A stretch of DNA of 64,000 nt from contig JAAFJN010000001.1 of NCBI GenBank assembly GCA_013298845.1, forward strand, positions 62,001 to 126,000. Direction: 5' to 3'. The notes under the pieces are model-generated. The model was given only the letters and a program-made list of their open reading frames with translations, searched no databases and was not told the DNA's origin. The translations under genes and the position numbers were made by a program. Source of the stretch: Chitinophagales bacterium. GTDB taxonomy: Bacteria > Bacteroidota > Bacteroidia > Chitinophagales > Saprospiraceae. The stretch's first letter is position 1. Every line of letters begins with the position of its first letter. Below, piece by piece: positions 35,430 to 44,469 of the stretch.

Positions 35430-37154
35430 ATGAAAAACATAATTGTATTTATTATTGGCAGTTTGCTCCTGAGCAATTGCGCACGCCAAGGCTCGTTGGT
35501 GGGCGGCGCTAAAGATACAACGCCACCCGGCATTGACTCGTTGAACAGCACGCCCAATTATCAAACCATGTTCAATAAAAACAACGTTGAACTGGCTTTT
35601 GACGAATGGGTTGTCCTCAAAGACGTTGCCAAAGAAATATTAGTGTCGCCACCGCTCGAAAAGCGCCCAACCTTTACCATAAAGAAAAAAAGTGTTATCG
35701 TAGATTTTGGCGAAAAACCCGTTTTTAAACCCAATACTACTTATACCATCAATTTTGGCAATGCCGTTCGCGACCTCCACGAAGGCAACCCCGCCAAGGA
35801 TCTTCGGTACGTGTTTTCTACCGGCCCGGTCATTGACAGCCTTAAAGTAGAGGGTATCGCCACCGATGCGCTCACCGGCGAACCCATCGAAAACGTCACC
35901 GTAATGCTGTACGACCAAATGTACGATAGCGTTATTGTGAAAGAAAAACCCTATTACTTTGCCCGAACCGATAAATCGGGGCAGTTTTCCATCAAAAACG
36001 TCAAAGGTGGTACCTTCAAAATGGTAGCCATTGACGAAGGCCAAACCTCCGACCTCAAATGGAATTCCGGGAGCGAACGGATCGGGTTTCCAATGCAACC
36101 ACTCCTCCTCAACGATTCCATCGGGGGGCGGCTATACGTGCCGGTTTCTTTGTTTAAAAACCAAAGTATTGTAAAAACAACCGACAAAAACGCGTTGCAA
36201 TACGGCGTGGTGCGCATTGGCTGGACGGGGACGCCACCCGCCGATCAGGGGATTGTTATTGGGGAAAAAACCCTTGAAGCGGGTATTCAGTACAAAATTG
36301 AAAATTACCGGGACACGACCCTGCTGTGGTACGATTTCCCCAAAGATACCGCCACTATTCCGTGGTCGCTCACCATTAAAGACACCACCAACAAAGTCGC
36401 CGTAAAAGCCTTTAAACGCACCGAATTTGAGTTGCGGCACCGGTTGCGCCCCCTCGAAGAAGGCGGAGGTGGCATTGGCGGCGGCGGTCGCAGTCGCGGC
36501 GGAAAAGCGGCACCGCCGCCGCGCCCGACGTTGTTGGCCCTTAAAAACGTTCCCATTTTGCCGGGCCGAACGGGTAGTTTGAAGTTTAATTATCCCGTTG
36601 TTGCCGTGGATACCGCCCAATGGGTCGTAAACAAAGACTCGGTACCTTTCCGCGATTTCACCATTCGCCCCGACTCGGCCCAATCGCGGGTACTTACCGT
36701 CAATGGCAAATGGAAACCGGGCACCACACTTACGGTCACCATTTTGCCCGGCGGCATCACCGATTTTTACGGCCTGTCGAACGTGGATACCATCCCGTAC
36801 ACCATCACCGTCATGACCGATAAACAATTGGGCACCCTCGTACTTACCGTGGAGGAAACCAAACCCGGCATATCCTACGTGTTGGAAATTCTGAACGGCA
36901 CCACCTTGGAGCAAGAGCGAAAATTTACCGCCACCGATACCAAACCAACGTTTAAATTTGGGGAAATGCTCGCCGCTACCTACACCGCCAAACTCACCGA
37001 AGACCTGAACGCCAACGGCCGCTGGGATACGGGCGATTATTTTGCTCAACGCCAACCGGAACTCATTTTTACCAAAAAATTAGAGCCACTTCGGGCCAAC
37101 TGGGAATTGGAAGCCTCCATAAAAGCCGCAAAAGGCGACGTAAAAGGCAAATAA
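35430..37154 (+). CDS. Lipoprotein with Ig-like (Big_5) domain
   Basis: A 574-residue lipoprotein (lipobox LLSNC, Cys17). The N-terminal part (GGAKDTTPPGIDSLNSTPN ... NVELAFDEWVVLKD) is the Big_5 Ig-like domain found in many Bacteroidota surface lipoproteins. A carboxypeptidase-regulatory-like module (about 150-200, GQFSIKNVKGGTFKM) and a further Ig-like region with a Gly/Arg-rich insert (about 340-360, EEGGGGIGGGGRSRGG) follow. The ATG at 35430 is chosen because the upstream frame runs through the promoter. The only promoter box sits 6 bp before it, so the mRNA may be almost leaderless. Confidence 0.82.
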   Translation: MKNIIVFIIGSLLLSNCARQGSLVGGAKDTTPPGIDSLNSTPNYQTMFNKNNVELAFDEWVVLKDVAKEILVSPPLEKRPTFTIKKKSVIVDFGEKPVFKPNTTYTINFGNAVRDLHEGNPAKDLRYVFSTGPVIDSLKVEGIATDALTGEPIENVTVMLYDQMYDSVIVKEKPYYFARTDKSGQFSIKNVKGGTFKMVAIDEGQTSDLKWNSGSERIGFPMQPLLLNDSIGGRLYVPVSLFKNQSIVKTTDKNALQYGVVRIGWTGTPPADQGIVIGEKTLEAGIQYKIENYRDTTLLWYDFPKDTATIPWSLTIKDTTNKVAVKAFKRTEFELRHRLRPLEEGGGGIGGGGRSRGGKAAPPPRPTLLALKNVPILPGRTGSLKFNYPVVAVDTAQWVVNKDSVPFRDFTIRPDSAQSRVLTVNGKWKPGTTLTVTILPGGITDFYGLSNVDTIPYTITVMTDKQLGTLVLTVEETKPGISYVLEILNGTTLEQERKFTATDTKPTFKFGEMLAATYTAKLTEDLNANGRWDTGDYFAQRQPELIFTKKLEPLRANWELEASIKAAKGDVKGK

Positions 37155-37156
37155 AC

Positions 37157-37891
37157 ATGGCATCGGTGGTGAACTGGATGGCTGCCGCAGCCTCGGCTTA
37201 TTTGTTTTACAGTTGCTGCCGTTTGTTGCTGCCCGGTGCCCAACGCGCCAGTTATCGCACCGGCGTACTGCTTTTTGTATCCGCGCCGGTGATGGTCGGC
37301 AGCACCCTTGCACATGCCCCCGAAATACCGGCGCTGGCCTTGATGCTGGGTGTATGGTATTGTATTTTACGGTACGAAACGCGTTCCGTTCTGCTTTCTT
37401 GGGTCGGAGGAATGGTTTCGATACTGTTGTGGATGTATGCCCTGGCCCCCGAATGGCCACTCGCCGAGTGGTCGCCGCGCCATTTTTTGTCGTCTCATTT
37501 TGAAACGCCGCAGGGTACGCGGGAATACCCCTTGCCCAACCTTCTTTTTGGGTTAAGCCCCGTTTGCCATTGGGGATTTGCGGTGTTATTGCCGCTTTTT
37601 TTGGGGCTGTTCAAAAAAACCGATTTGCAATTAACCGAAAAAAAAGTACTTTTAGGAGCGCTTGGCGGGTACATAATGCTCCTTGGGGGTTTGCCGGTGC
37701 AGGATATTCGGCATTTATTACCCGTTTGGGCGTTGGGGTTATTCTTGCTGTTTCCGGCCATTGACCGCGCCATTAGTTACGGTTTTTTTTACGCCAAAAA
37801 TGTGGTTGTTGCGGTGTTGGTGGTGGGGGCTTTAATTCAAATGGCGGGTGTGGTTTGGTATTTGTTTACCTTTGCTACCATCAACCGTTAA
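37157..37891 (+). CDS. Polytopic membrane protein, possible C-terminal half of a GT-C glycosyltransferase
   Basis: A 244-residue protein with about seven hydrophobic segments (near 3-25, 38-60, 62-82, 85-102, 140-158, 172-192, 195-240). The phrase GGLPVQDIRHLLPVWALGLFLLFPA resembles the late part of dolichyl-phosphate-mannose type (GT39-like) transferases. The catalytic N-terminal region with its acidic loop is absent. It starts 2 bp after the Big_5 gene, so it belongs to that transcript. It could be a truncated transferase or an unrelated membrane protein. Confidence 0.6.
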   Translation: MASVVNWMAAAASAYLFYSCCRLLLPGAQRASYRTGVLLFVSAPVMVGSTLAHAPEIPALALMLGVWYCILRYETRSVLLSWVGGMVSILLWMYALAPEWPLAEWSPRHFLSSHFETPQGTREYPLPNLLFGLSPVCHWGFAVLLPLFLGLFKKTDLQLTEKKVLLGALGGYIMLLGGLPVQDIRHLLPVWALGLFLLFPAIDRAISYGFFYAKNVVVAVLVVGALIQMAGVVWYLFTFATINR

Positions 37892-37902
37892 CAACAAACA
37901 AC

Positions 37903-39237
37903 ATGGAAGATGTTCGCCCCGATTGGCTCAAAAGTCTGGCCGAAAAAACCTGGAATCTGGAACTGCTGATTTCCGGCGCAGCCACTTATTTTGCCTCTTA
38001 TTTGCCGGAACTCACCGACAAGGCTTTTTTTTATTTTTTGGACAATTTCACGTCGGCAGCGGCGGCAGATCGCTCCAAACTGCCCATTTTAGCCTATTCT
38101 TTTTTAAAAATTATTGCCTACTTGTTGCCCCTTACCTTCATTGTGCATTTTATAATGCGCGCCTTCTGGGCAAGTTTAGTGGGCGTACACACCGTATATC
38201 CGCAGGGCATCGTGTATGATCGGTTGCCAGGCCAAAAGGCATTTAGCAAAGAATTATACGCCAAAAAATTTGGGGCATTGGCCAACTATATCCTGCGGTT
38301 GGATAAATTGTGCAATCAGGTATTCGGGTTTGCTTTTGTTATTGTGTTGTTTGCGGTGGGCCTAAGCATGATTTACCTTATCCTGTTCGGGTTACTTTTG
38401 CTGTCCAGAACCTATTTTCCTAATTTTGTATCCGATTCCATCCTCCTGTTTTTTATGCTTTTGGCCATTCTGCCGGCATTTGCCCAGCAGTTTGCCGACC
38501 GAATTAACCCGGAAAAGTATCCTCGCGTAGTAAGTACTTTGAAATATCTGTTGATGCTATTGCCCAAAATGATGTTTCCGTTGATTTTCACGCCGTTTAC
38601 TTACCTCAGCATGATTTTTTCCACCAATGTCAGCAAACGCAAGTTTTACATGGTTTTATTTGGGGTAATGACATTGGTTATGACCGGGGCGTTTTTTAAC
38701 TTATTTGTCACCGTTTCTAAACTCAAAAAGGCCGATTTTCACTTTGGTGCTCAAAAACATTGGGGTGAATACGAAAACCGCTACACCACCCACGCCGAAA
38801 GTTACGAAGATCAACTGCCCGAAAACGGCCGCACCGGCAGCGTCATGGTTCCCTCCGAAATGGTCTCCGGCCCACTGCTAAAAGTATTTGTTTCCTACAC
38901 CAAATCCTTCGACGATGTACTCAATGTGTATTGCGGGCAACAGCCGGAATTGTCCGACAGTATCCCAAAAATACGCCGCCGGGCCATGCAAGACAGCCTT
39001 AAATCGGTGTGTTTTACCAATAACCTCCAAGTTATGATCAACGACTCCTCGTTTCAAACAACCGAATGGGTGTTCCAACGCCACGCGATTACCGGGGCAC
39101 CGGGGGTAATCACTTATTTGCCCACGCAACGGTTTAAAACGGGCAAAAACGTCCTCACCGTGCAACTGCCCAGCGCCGCCAAACGCGATTCGCTGTTTTT
39201 TGTGGGCGAAGTACCTTTTTGGTTCGGGGGGGAATAA
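37903..39237 (+). CDS. Hypothetical multi-pass membrane protein with soluble C-terminal domain
   Basis: A 444-residue protein. Two hydrophobic hairpins lie in the first half (about 60-95 and 140-180), followed by more helices (about 185-205, 215-245, 255-280). The last 160 residues (from about 285) are polar and probably periplasmic. The N-terminal phrase TWNLELLISGAATYFASYLP is distinctive. The ATG at 37903 follows the previous stop by 11 bp. A TACCTTTG box (37867-37874) inside the end of the previous gene may give extra transcription. No known family recognised. Confidence 0.7.
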   Translation: MEDVRPDWLKSLAEKTWNLELLISGAATYFASYLPELTDKAFFYFLDNFTSAAAADRSKLPILAYSFLKIIAYLLPLTFIVHFIMRAFWASLVGVHTVYPQGIVYDRLPGQKAFSKELYAKKFGALANYILRLDKLCNQVFGFAFVIVLFAVGLSMIYLILFGLLLLSRTYFPNFVSDSILLFFMLLAILPAFAQQFADRINPEKYPRVVSTLKYLLMLLPKMMFPLIFTPFTYLSMIFSTNVSKRKFYMVLFGVMTLVMTGAFFNLFVTVSKLKKADFHFGAQKHWGEYENRYTTHAESYEDQLPENGRTGSVMVPSEMVSGPLLKVFVSYTKSFDDVLNVYCGQQPELSDSIPKIRRRAMQDSLKSVCFTNNLQVMINDSSFQTTEWVFQRHAITGAPGVITYLPTQRFKTGKNVLTVQLPSAAKRDSLFFVGEVPFWFGGE

Positions 39238-39245
39238 GCGGCCCG

Positions 39246-39548
39246 TTACAACGTACTTTGCTCCCGCGCCAAACAGGCACCAAAACCGATTAACAGCACC
39301 AGTAGCGCCGACATAAAAAAGGTACTGGCCAGGTAGCGACGCGATTTGATAAACAGCAAAACAATACCCGCCAACAAATTGAATGCGACGTGTACAACAA
39401 TGCAAAACGCCTTGCCGGCGAGGTATGGGTCCGGATGTACAAAGGTGATGTACAAAAATAAAATGGCCAGGTTAATACCATAAATCCACTTCAGCGGAGG
39501 CTGGGGTTTGGCCGGAATCTCGTGGTTGTCTAATGTGTTGTTCATCAT
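39246..39548 (-). CDS. Small membrane protein, three hydrophobic segments
   Basis: A 100-residue protein with hydrophobic segments at about 20-38, 43-66 and 72-92 and an N-terminal Pro-rich tail (EIPAKPQPPLKW). Its start codon overlaps the stop of the large VPS10-like gene upstream (ATGA arrangement), so the two are translationally coupled. It is the last gene of the four-gene minus-strand run starting at the CNNM gene. Function unknown. Confidence 0.72.
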   Translation of the reverse strand: MMNNTLDNHEIPAKPQPPLKWIYGINLAILFLYITFVHPDPYLAGKAFCIVVHVAFNLLAGIVLLFIKSRRYLASTFFMSALLVLLIGFGACLAREQSTL

Positions 39549-42313
39549 TTTTTGATCGTTGTTGTTGCCGCCTCCGCCCGTTCGATGGCGGCGTTGGAAA
39601 GCAGGATTTTACCGCGTTTTTTGCGCGTTTTTTTAACCAGTTCAATGCCCTTCCAGGTATTGCCGCAATTATTGGTTAATATAACGTTGGAGAGGATCAA
39701 TTGCGCTCCCTCTTCCACAATAATACGCCCGTTTTTGGGCATACTGATCGTTATTTTTTCATCGGGCGAAGGGCCTTCCATGCGCAAAGTCACGCCTTTT
39801 TTAAGGCGTAAGTTGCGATCAAGCCCGCGGCTCATCGTCCAGGGTTGCGCCGGAGTTTCGCTAATAACCAGGGCTAATTCACCCAAAGTTCCGTCGGAAG
39901 GCAGTAAATCGGCCTCCCAAATGGACCGCCCGAACGTTGATGCCCGGAGTTTGCCCATGCAATAGTTGATTTTTAGTTCGGTTACCCGCACCCGGGGGAA
40001 ATCACAAAAAGGTTGCCAATCCGGTGCGGCGTTGTCTTTGAACCAAATACCCGCGTCGGTCCCGAGGTAAAGGCGGTCGTCGCTGCCCGCCTGAAACACC
40101 AAATCATTTACCGGCAGGTTGTGCAAAGATCCCGTGGGATCGGCGTTGTACCAGGTTTCGCCGCCGTCGTTGGTCGCCCAAATTTTTACGCCCGGCTCGT
40201 AACCCGTGAAGGTAATCCAGGCTTTAAGGTGATTTTCGGGGTGAAACAACACACCCGTTATCACCGGAAGCGCACTGCTAAATGTCGTGAGGTGCTGCGG
40301 TTGGTAATGCTGCGACCGAATGCCACTGCGCAATAAGTTGTTGGTAATATCGGTAAAACAAGCGGTATCTTGGGTGCCTTGTTCGCCGATACAGCCGCCG
40401 GTCACCGAGCGAAACAACTTGGTTTCCCAACCAAAACCTTCACCGGGCACGGGGCTATCGTTGACCCCGCCGTTTTGCACCACGTACATATAATCGGGGT
40501 TCGAAGGCGCAATATCGAAGGTGTGCAATTGGCGTTTCCACTGGTCGTAGGTGGATTTGCCCACGTCGGAGCGAATTTTCCACAACTGGGCGGCGTTGTC
40601 TTTGCGCTCTTTTCGGGTTTTGAGACGCTCGTATATTTCGGTCATCGAAAAAATCATGTTCTCCGACGCCGGGTGGTTGATCATGTCAAAAGTGGGACGT
40701 ACCATAGCCCGTTTGCGCTCTTGCGGGTCGGTGGGGTGCGAACCGGTACCGTCTTCTATTTCGAGGCGTTTTTGGTTAAAATCATACACCAAAAAGAAAT
40801 TACACCCGTTGCTGCACCCAAAAGCCATTCCGGTTACGCCGTCAATTTTACCGTTGTACCCATCGCCGCCGTAAATATTTTTCCAGCCGTCGGCTTCGGT
40901 AAAAACTATTGTGCCGCAATCCTGGGTGCCCATCATAATCCGGTCGGTGCGATCGTCGGTATCATCAAAGCGATAGACCGTGGCAATGGCCAGACCATCG
41001 TTTAGGCTGGTCCAGCCGTTGGTGCCGGGCGAATCAACGTTTTTTTTGTGAATACCGCCGTCCGTTGCCGCCCACAACGCATTGGCTCCCGGTTCAAAAG
41101 CCAATGCAAACACGTCGGCGTGGAATTGTTGGGCTTCCAAATAGGGCGAAACTGCGGAAAAAGAGCCGTTTTTGTCCATGTTTTTACTGCCCCAGACGAT
41201 GGTTCCGCCAAAATAAATCTGTTGCGTATCGGTGGGCGATACCGCCATCCCAATCCGGGTAGAAGCCACGGCGGTGGTGCCGCCTCGACCGCAGAAAGCG
41301 TATTTTTCGCGCCAATATTGGCCATTGAACCGATAAATAAAGGCTTTACCCGCGCACGAGGGCGCCGTGCCCACCACGTACGCGTACAAGTGCTCCGGAG
41401 CAGCGGGTGTAACTGCTATCCCGATGCGCCCCACGGTAAACGGGCCGGGCAACGCCGCGTACTCCAAACCGGTGTCGGTACCCGTCATCGAATGCCACGA
41501 AGCCCCGCTGTCGGTGCTGCGGTAAATATCGGTACCACTGGCATACAGGGTATCCGTACTGCCGGACTTAAACACCAAACAGGAAAGGTTTTTATCGCGA
41601 ATACCGGGCGTTATATGGGTCCAAACGGGTTGTTCAACGGTCGCGTCGTTGGTGACGAAAATACCCGCGCTACTAACGACAAACAAACGTTCGGGCCGTT
41701 GCGGGTGCAGGCAAATTTGCCGGATAGCCCCGCCATCCTCCAAAAAACCGAGTAAATCCGGGGCAATTCCGTTGATGGGGGTCCACCGTTGTCCGCCGTC
41801 GGTGCTGCGGTAAACGCCGGTGGTAAACAATGGCGTAAAAAACGAAGGCGTGCCGTCGTGTTTTACCGAATAATGGCCCAAGGTCCGGTTGGCTTCGCCG
41901 GTGGCCATGTACAAGCGGCGGGTATCGGTGGGGTCAATGGCCACGTCAGAAACGGAGGAAAACGGCAATTGGGTATCGGTATTCAAACAAGACCACGAAG
42001 CACCCCGGTTGGTACTTTTCCAAAGACCGCCGAAATTGGAGCAGGCGTACGCAGTACTGTCGCGGGTATAATGCGGGCTAAACCGAATTTGGTGCATTTG
42101 TCCGGTACCATGCGCACCCGGCGCACACCCGATGCAGCGGCTCATGCTCGCCGGTTCCCCCACGGGACCGATGCACGTCCAGCCGCCCGTGGTGCAGGGC
42201 GGTTGCCCGGCGGCAGCGTGGACAAAACGCGGGTACTCCGTTATGGCTTGTGACCAAACGAGTCCGTGCGCCGCCGCGAGGGCGCACAGCAACAGAAAAC
42301 GGACGTATTTCAT
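39545..42313 (-). CDS. Large secreted beta-propeller protein, VPS10/sortilin-like
   Basis: A 922-residue exported protein (signal ending LVWSQA). Most of it is built of BNR/Asp-box repeats (STNRGASW, STDGGQRW, STDSGASW, TNDGGETW), the hallmark of VPS10/sortilin-like ten-bladed propellers. After about residue 820 a beta-helix-like tail begins (NGRIIVEEGAQLILSNVILT, WKGIEL). In related proteins that part usually leads to a T9SS sorting domain; here the protein stops after a short Lys-rich end (residues 890-922). It starts 4 bp after the FG-GAP lipoprotein gene and overlaps the next by 4 bp. Confidence 0.85.
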   Translation of the reverse strand: MKYVRFLLLCALAAAHGLVWSQAITEYPRFVHAAAGQPPCTTGGWTCIGPVGEPASMSRCIGCAPGAHGTGQMHQIRFSPHYTRDSTAYACSNFGGLWKSTNRGASWSCLNTDTQLPFSSVSDVAIDPTDTRRLYMATGEANRTLGHYSVKHDGTPSFFTPLFTTGVYRSTDGGQRWTPINGIAPDLLGFLEDGGAIRQICLHPQRPERLFVVSSAGIFVTNDATVEQPVWTHITPGIRDKNLSCLVFKSGSTDTLYASGTDIYRSTDSGASWHSMTGTDTGLEYAALPGPFTVGRIGIAVTPAAPEHLYAYVVGTAPSCAGKAFIYRFNGQYWREKYAFCGRGGTTAVASTRIGMAVSPTDTQQIYFGGTIVWGSKNMDKNGSFSAVSPYLEAQQFHADVFALAFEPGANALWAATDGGIHKKNVDSPGTNGWTSLNDGLAIATVYRFDDTDDRTDRIMMGTQDCGTIVFTEADGWKNIYGGDGYNGKIDGVTGMAFGCSNGCNFFLVYDFNQKRLEIEDGTGSHPTDPQERKRAMVRPTFDMINHPASENMIFSMTEIYERLKTRKERKDNAAQLWKIRSDVGKSTYDQWKRQLHTFDIAPSNPDYMYVVQNGGVNDSPVPGEGFGWETKLFRSVTGGCIGEQGTQDTACFTDITNNLLRSGIRSQHYQPQHLTTFSSALPVITGVLFHPENHLKAWITFTGYEPGVKIWATNDGGETWYNADPTGSLHNLPVNDLVFQAGSDDRLYLGTDAGIWFKDNAAPDWQPFCDFPRVRVTELKINYCMGKLRASTFGRSIWEADLLPSDGTLGELALVISETPAQPWTMSRGLDRNLRLKKGVTLRMEGPSPDEKITISMPKNGRIIVEEGAQLILSNVILTNNCGNTWKGIELVKKTRKKRGKILLSNAAIERAEAATTTIKK

Positions 42314-42317
42314 TGCC

Positions 42318-44459
42318 TTATTTTTCTTCTTTCACGAAGATAATACCGTTGATCGCCATCGTATCAATGGTGGTGATTTTATTGCTAAAATGCGGCCATT
42401 GAATGTCGGCTTTTAGTATTTTTTCTCCCTTTCCCAAACCGGTTTCTACGCGGCGTTGGGTGCCGTTGCTCCCGCAAGTGGCGTGCACGATGCGTTTTTT
42501 GCGGTCGGCCGTTTGGATGGTCAGGGTAATGCGGGCACCCCGGGCTTCGCGGTTCGATTGCGCCCCTTTTAATACCAATTGTACCCAGCGGTGTTCGTTT
42601 TTGGTTTCGTTGATAAAACAGGCATTATTAGCCAAATCTCCTTCAAACAAACCACCCGTAACGGTGTAAATATCGGTATCGCCGTCGTTGTCGAGGTCGC
42701 CACGGGCCATGCCCCGGCATTTTTGCAGGTGCGCTGCGCCCCCCATCGTCACTTCTTCAAAGCGGTTACCATCGAGGTTGCGAAACAGGCGATTGGGGAT
42801 TATTGCGCGCACATTATCAACTCCCGAACCCACGTAAATGTCGGGCCAGCCATTGTTGTCAAAATCACCGATGCTGCACGATTGGGCAAAAAACTGTTGG
42901 TGTAATCCGGCGGGCACGTGCATATCCGTAAAGGTTTCGTTGCCGTTGTTCCGGTACAATTTAACGGCGTCTTTGGGCGGTTTGGCCCCCAACATATTTT
43001 TCATGACTTCCCCGGCGGCACTGTCCTGCACGGCGAGGTTATTGGTCAAACAAAGAATATCTTCCCAACCGTCGTTGTTATAATCAAAAAAACGGGCAAC
43101 GCTGCTGTATTCCGGCCCGGTTACCCCGGCGCGCGGTGCCACGTTCTGAAACTGCCAAAGGCCGTTGTTATCGCTGCCCCGGTTGAGTAATAATTTGTTG
43201 TTGCCGCTGCGGTTGGTCAGGTACAAATCGGGACGGCGGTCGTTGTTGACATCGCCCCAGACCGCGCTGGAATAATACCCCACAAAATTCACCCCAATTT
43301 GCGGTGCAATATTGGTAAAAGTGCCGTTGCCATTGTTGTGAAAAAGTTCGTTGGGGTGAATGTGCGCACTGTCGCGGCTTTCGTTCACTACGTACAAATC
43401 CAACCAACCATCGCCGTCGTAATCGGCCCAATCGGCCGAAACCGTGGGGTGAAACGACAACAAACCCGCTTTAATCGTAATATCGGTAAAGGAATTATTG
43501 CCGTTGTTGCGCAGCAGCGAATTGGGGTGCGTGCCGCCTTCGAGGCCACCACCGCGCAAGATGAGCACGTCCGGGTCGCCATCGTTGTCAAAATCGGCCT
43601 GCATGGTTTGGATACCGCCCGTTATCCCGTCCAAATGCGCCTCGGAAGTGCGGTCCTGAAACTGGCCATTTTCCTGCACAAAATAACGACAAGGGGCATC
43701 CAACGCTTGCCGGACCACAAACAAATCCAAATCGCCGTCGTTGTCAAAATCATCCATGCACGCGTCGCCCGCCAAACCCGTGGGATCGAGGCGCAGCGGA
43801 ACCGCTTTGTTCACAAAACGCGGCGCGTTGTCGGGGACTTCAAAAAAAGAGGGGGGCAATAAAAATACCTGCTCGGTAGAGTCCGGCACGATGCCTCGGT
43901 TCAGCAGCATGAGGTTGTACAACCAGCGGATTTGGGCATCGTTGGGGAAAGCCCGGTGCAGGCGTTTATAAATTTTGAGGGCATTGTCCACGCCCATCAT
44001 GTCGGTGAATTGCCCGGCGGGTTGCAGGGGCAAAATACAAGCCTCCGATTTGTGGCGCACCACGCAATTGTTGACTTCACCAATGCGCAGGTAAGCCAGG
44101 GCAAGTAACTCGTAAACGGCTTTATTTTCGAGGGTAATGGAATCGCCCGAAGCAGTGGCCAGGGTAGTCAGTTCCAACACGGCCTGCCCGTGATTGCCGC
44201 CCCGAATAAGTTCTTCGGCGTAACGCAAGCGGGCGGCGGGCAATTCGTCGTTGGGCAGTTTTTTAAGATTTTTACGCAGTATTTCCGCGTTTTTTTGGCT
44301 CAGATTAGCGTGTTTTTCCGGATCGGCAAACCGCGCAATACTGTCCAAAATGGCAATCATACGCTCGTGCCCGTCTTTGATGGTGTAGGGTTTCTCCTGC
44401 CACGGGTTACTGCATTTAACCAACAGCAGTACAAATAAAAAGGGCAACAGGTATTTCAT
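42318..44459 (-). CDS. FG-GAP/VCBS repeat lipoprotein with ASPIC/UnbV domain (CRTAC1-like)
   Basis: A 713-residue lipoprotein (lipobox LLVKC, Cys16). A helical N-terminal region (about 20-190) has TPR-like character. Seven or so FG-GAP/VCBS blades follow (about 215-610), with Ca-binding loops such as DFDNDGDLDLFV, DYDGDGWLDLYV and DVNNDRRPDLYL. The C-terminal part (about 625-700, RWVQLVLKGAQSNREARGARITL) is the ASPIC/UnbV domain. Such propellers occur on cell surfaces and bind proteins or glycans. It lies 10 bp after the CNNM gene and 4 bp before the VPS10-like gene. Confidence 0.92.
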   Translation of the reverse strand: MKYLLPFLFVLLLVKCSNPWQEKPYTIKDGHERMIAILDSIARFADPEKHANLSQKNAEILRKNLKKLPNDELPAARLRYAEELIRGGNHGQAVLELTTLATASGDSITLENKAVYELLALAYLRIGEVNNCVVRHKSEACILPLQPAGQFTDMMGVDNALKIYKRLHRAFPNDAQIRWLYNLMLLNRGIVPDSTEQVFLLPPSFFEVPDNAPRFVNKAVPLRLDPTGLAGDACMDDFDNDGDLDLFVVRQALDAPCRYFVQENGQFQDRTSEAHLDGITGGIQTMQADFDNDGDPDVLILRGGGLEGGTHPNSLLRNNGNNSFTDITIKAGLLSFHPTVSADWADYDGDGWLDLYVVNESRDSAHIHPNELFHNNGNGTFTNIAPQIGVNFVGYYSSAVWGDVNNDRRPDLYLTNRSGNNKLLLNRGSDNNGLWQFQNVAPRAGVTGPEYSSVARFFDYNNDGWEDILCLTNNLAVQDSAAGEVMKNMLGAKPPKDAVKLYRNNGNETFTDMHVPAGLHQQFFAQSCSIGDFDNNGWPDIYVGSGVDNVRAIIPNRLFRNLDGNRFEEVTMGGAAHLQKCRGMARGDLDNDGDTDIYTVTGGLFEGDLANNACFINETKNEHRWVQLVLKGAQSNREARGARITLTIQTADRKKRIVHATCGSNGTQRRVETGLGKGEKILKADIQWPHFSNKITTIDTMAINGIIFVKEEK

Positions 44460-44469
44460 GGTGTTGCGG

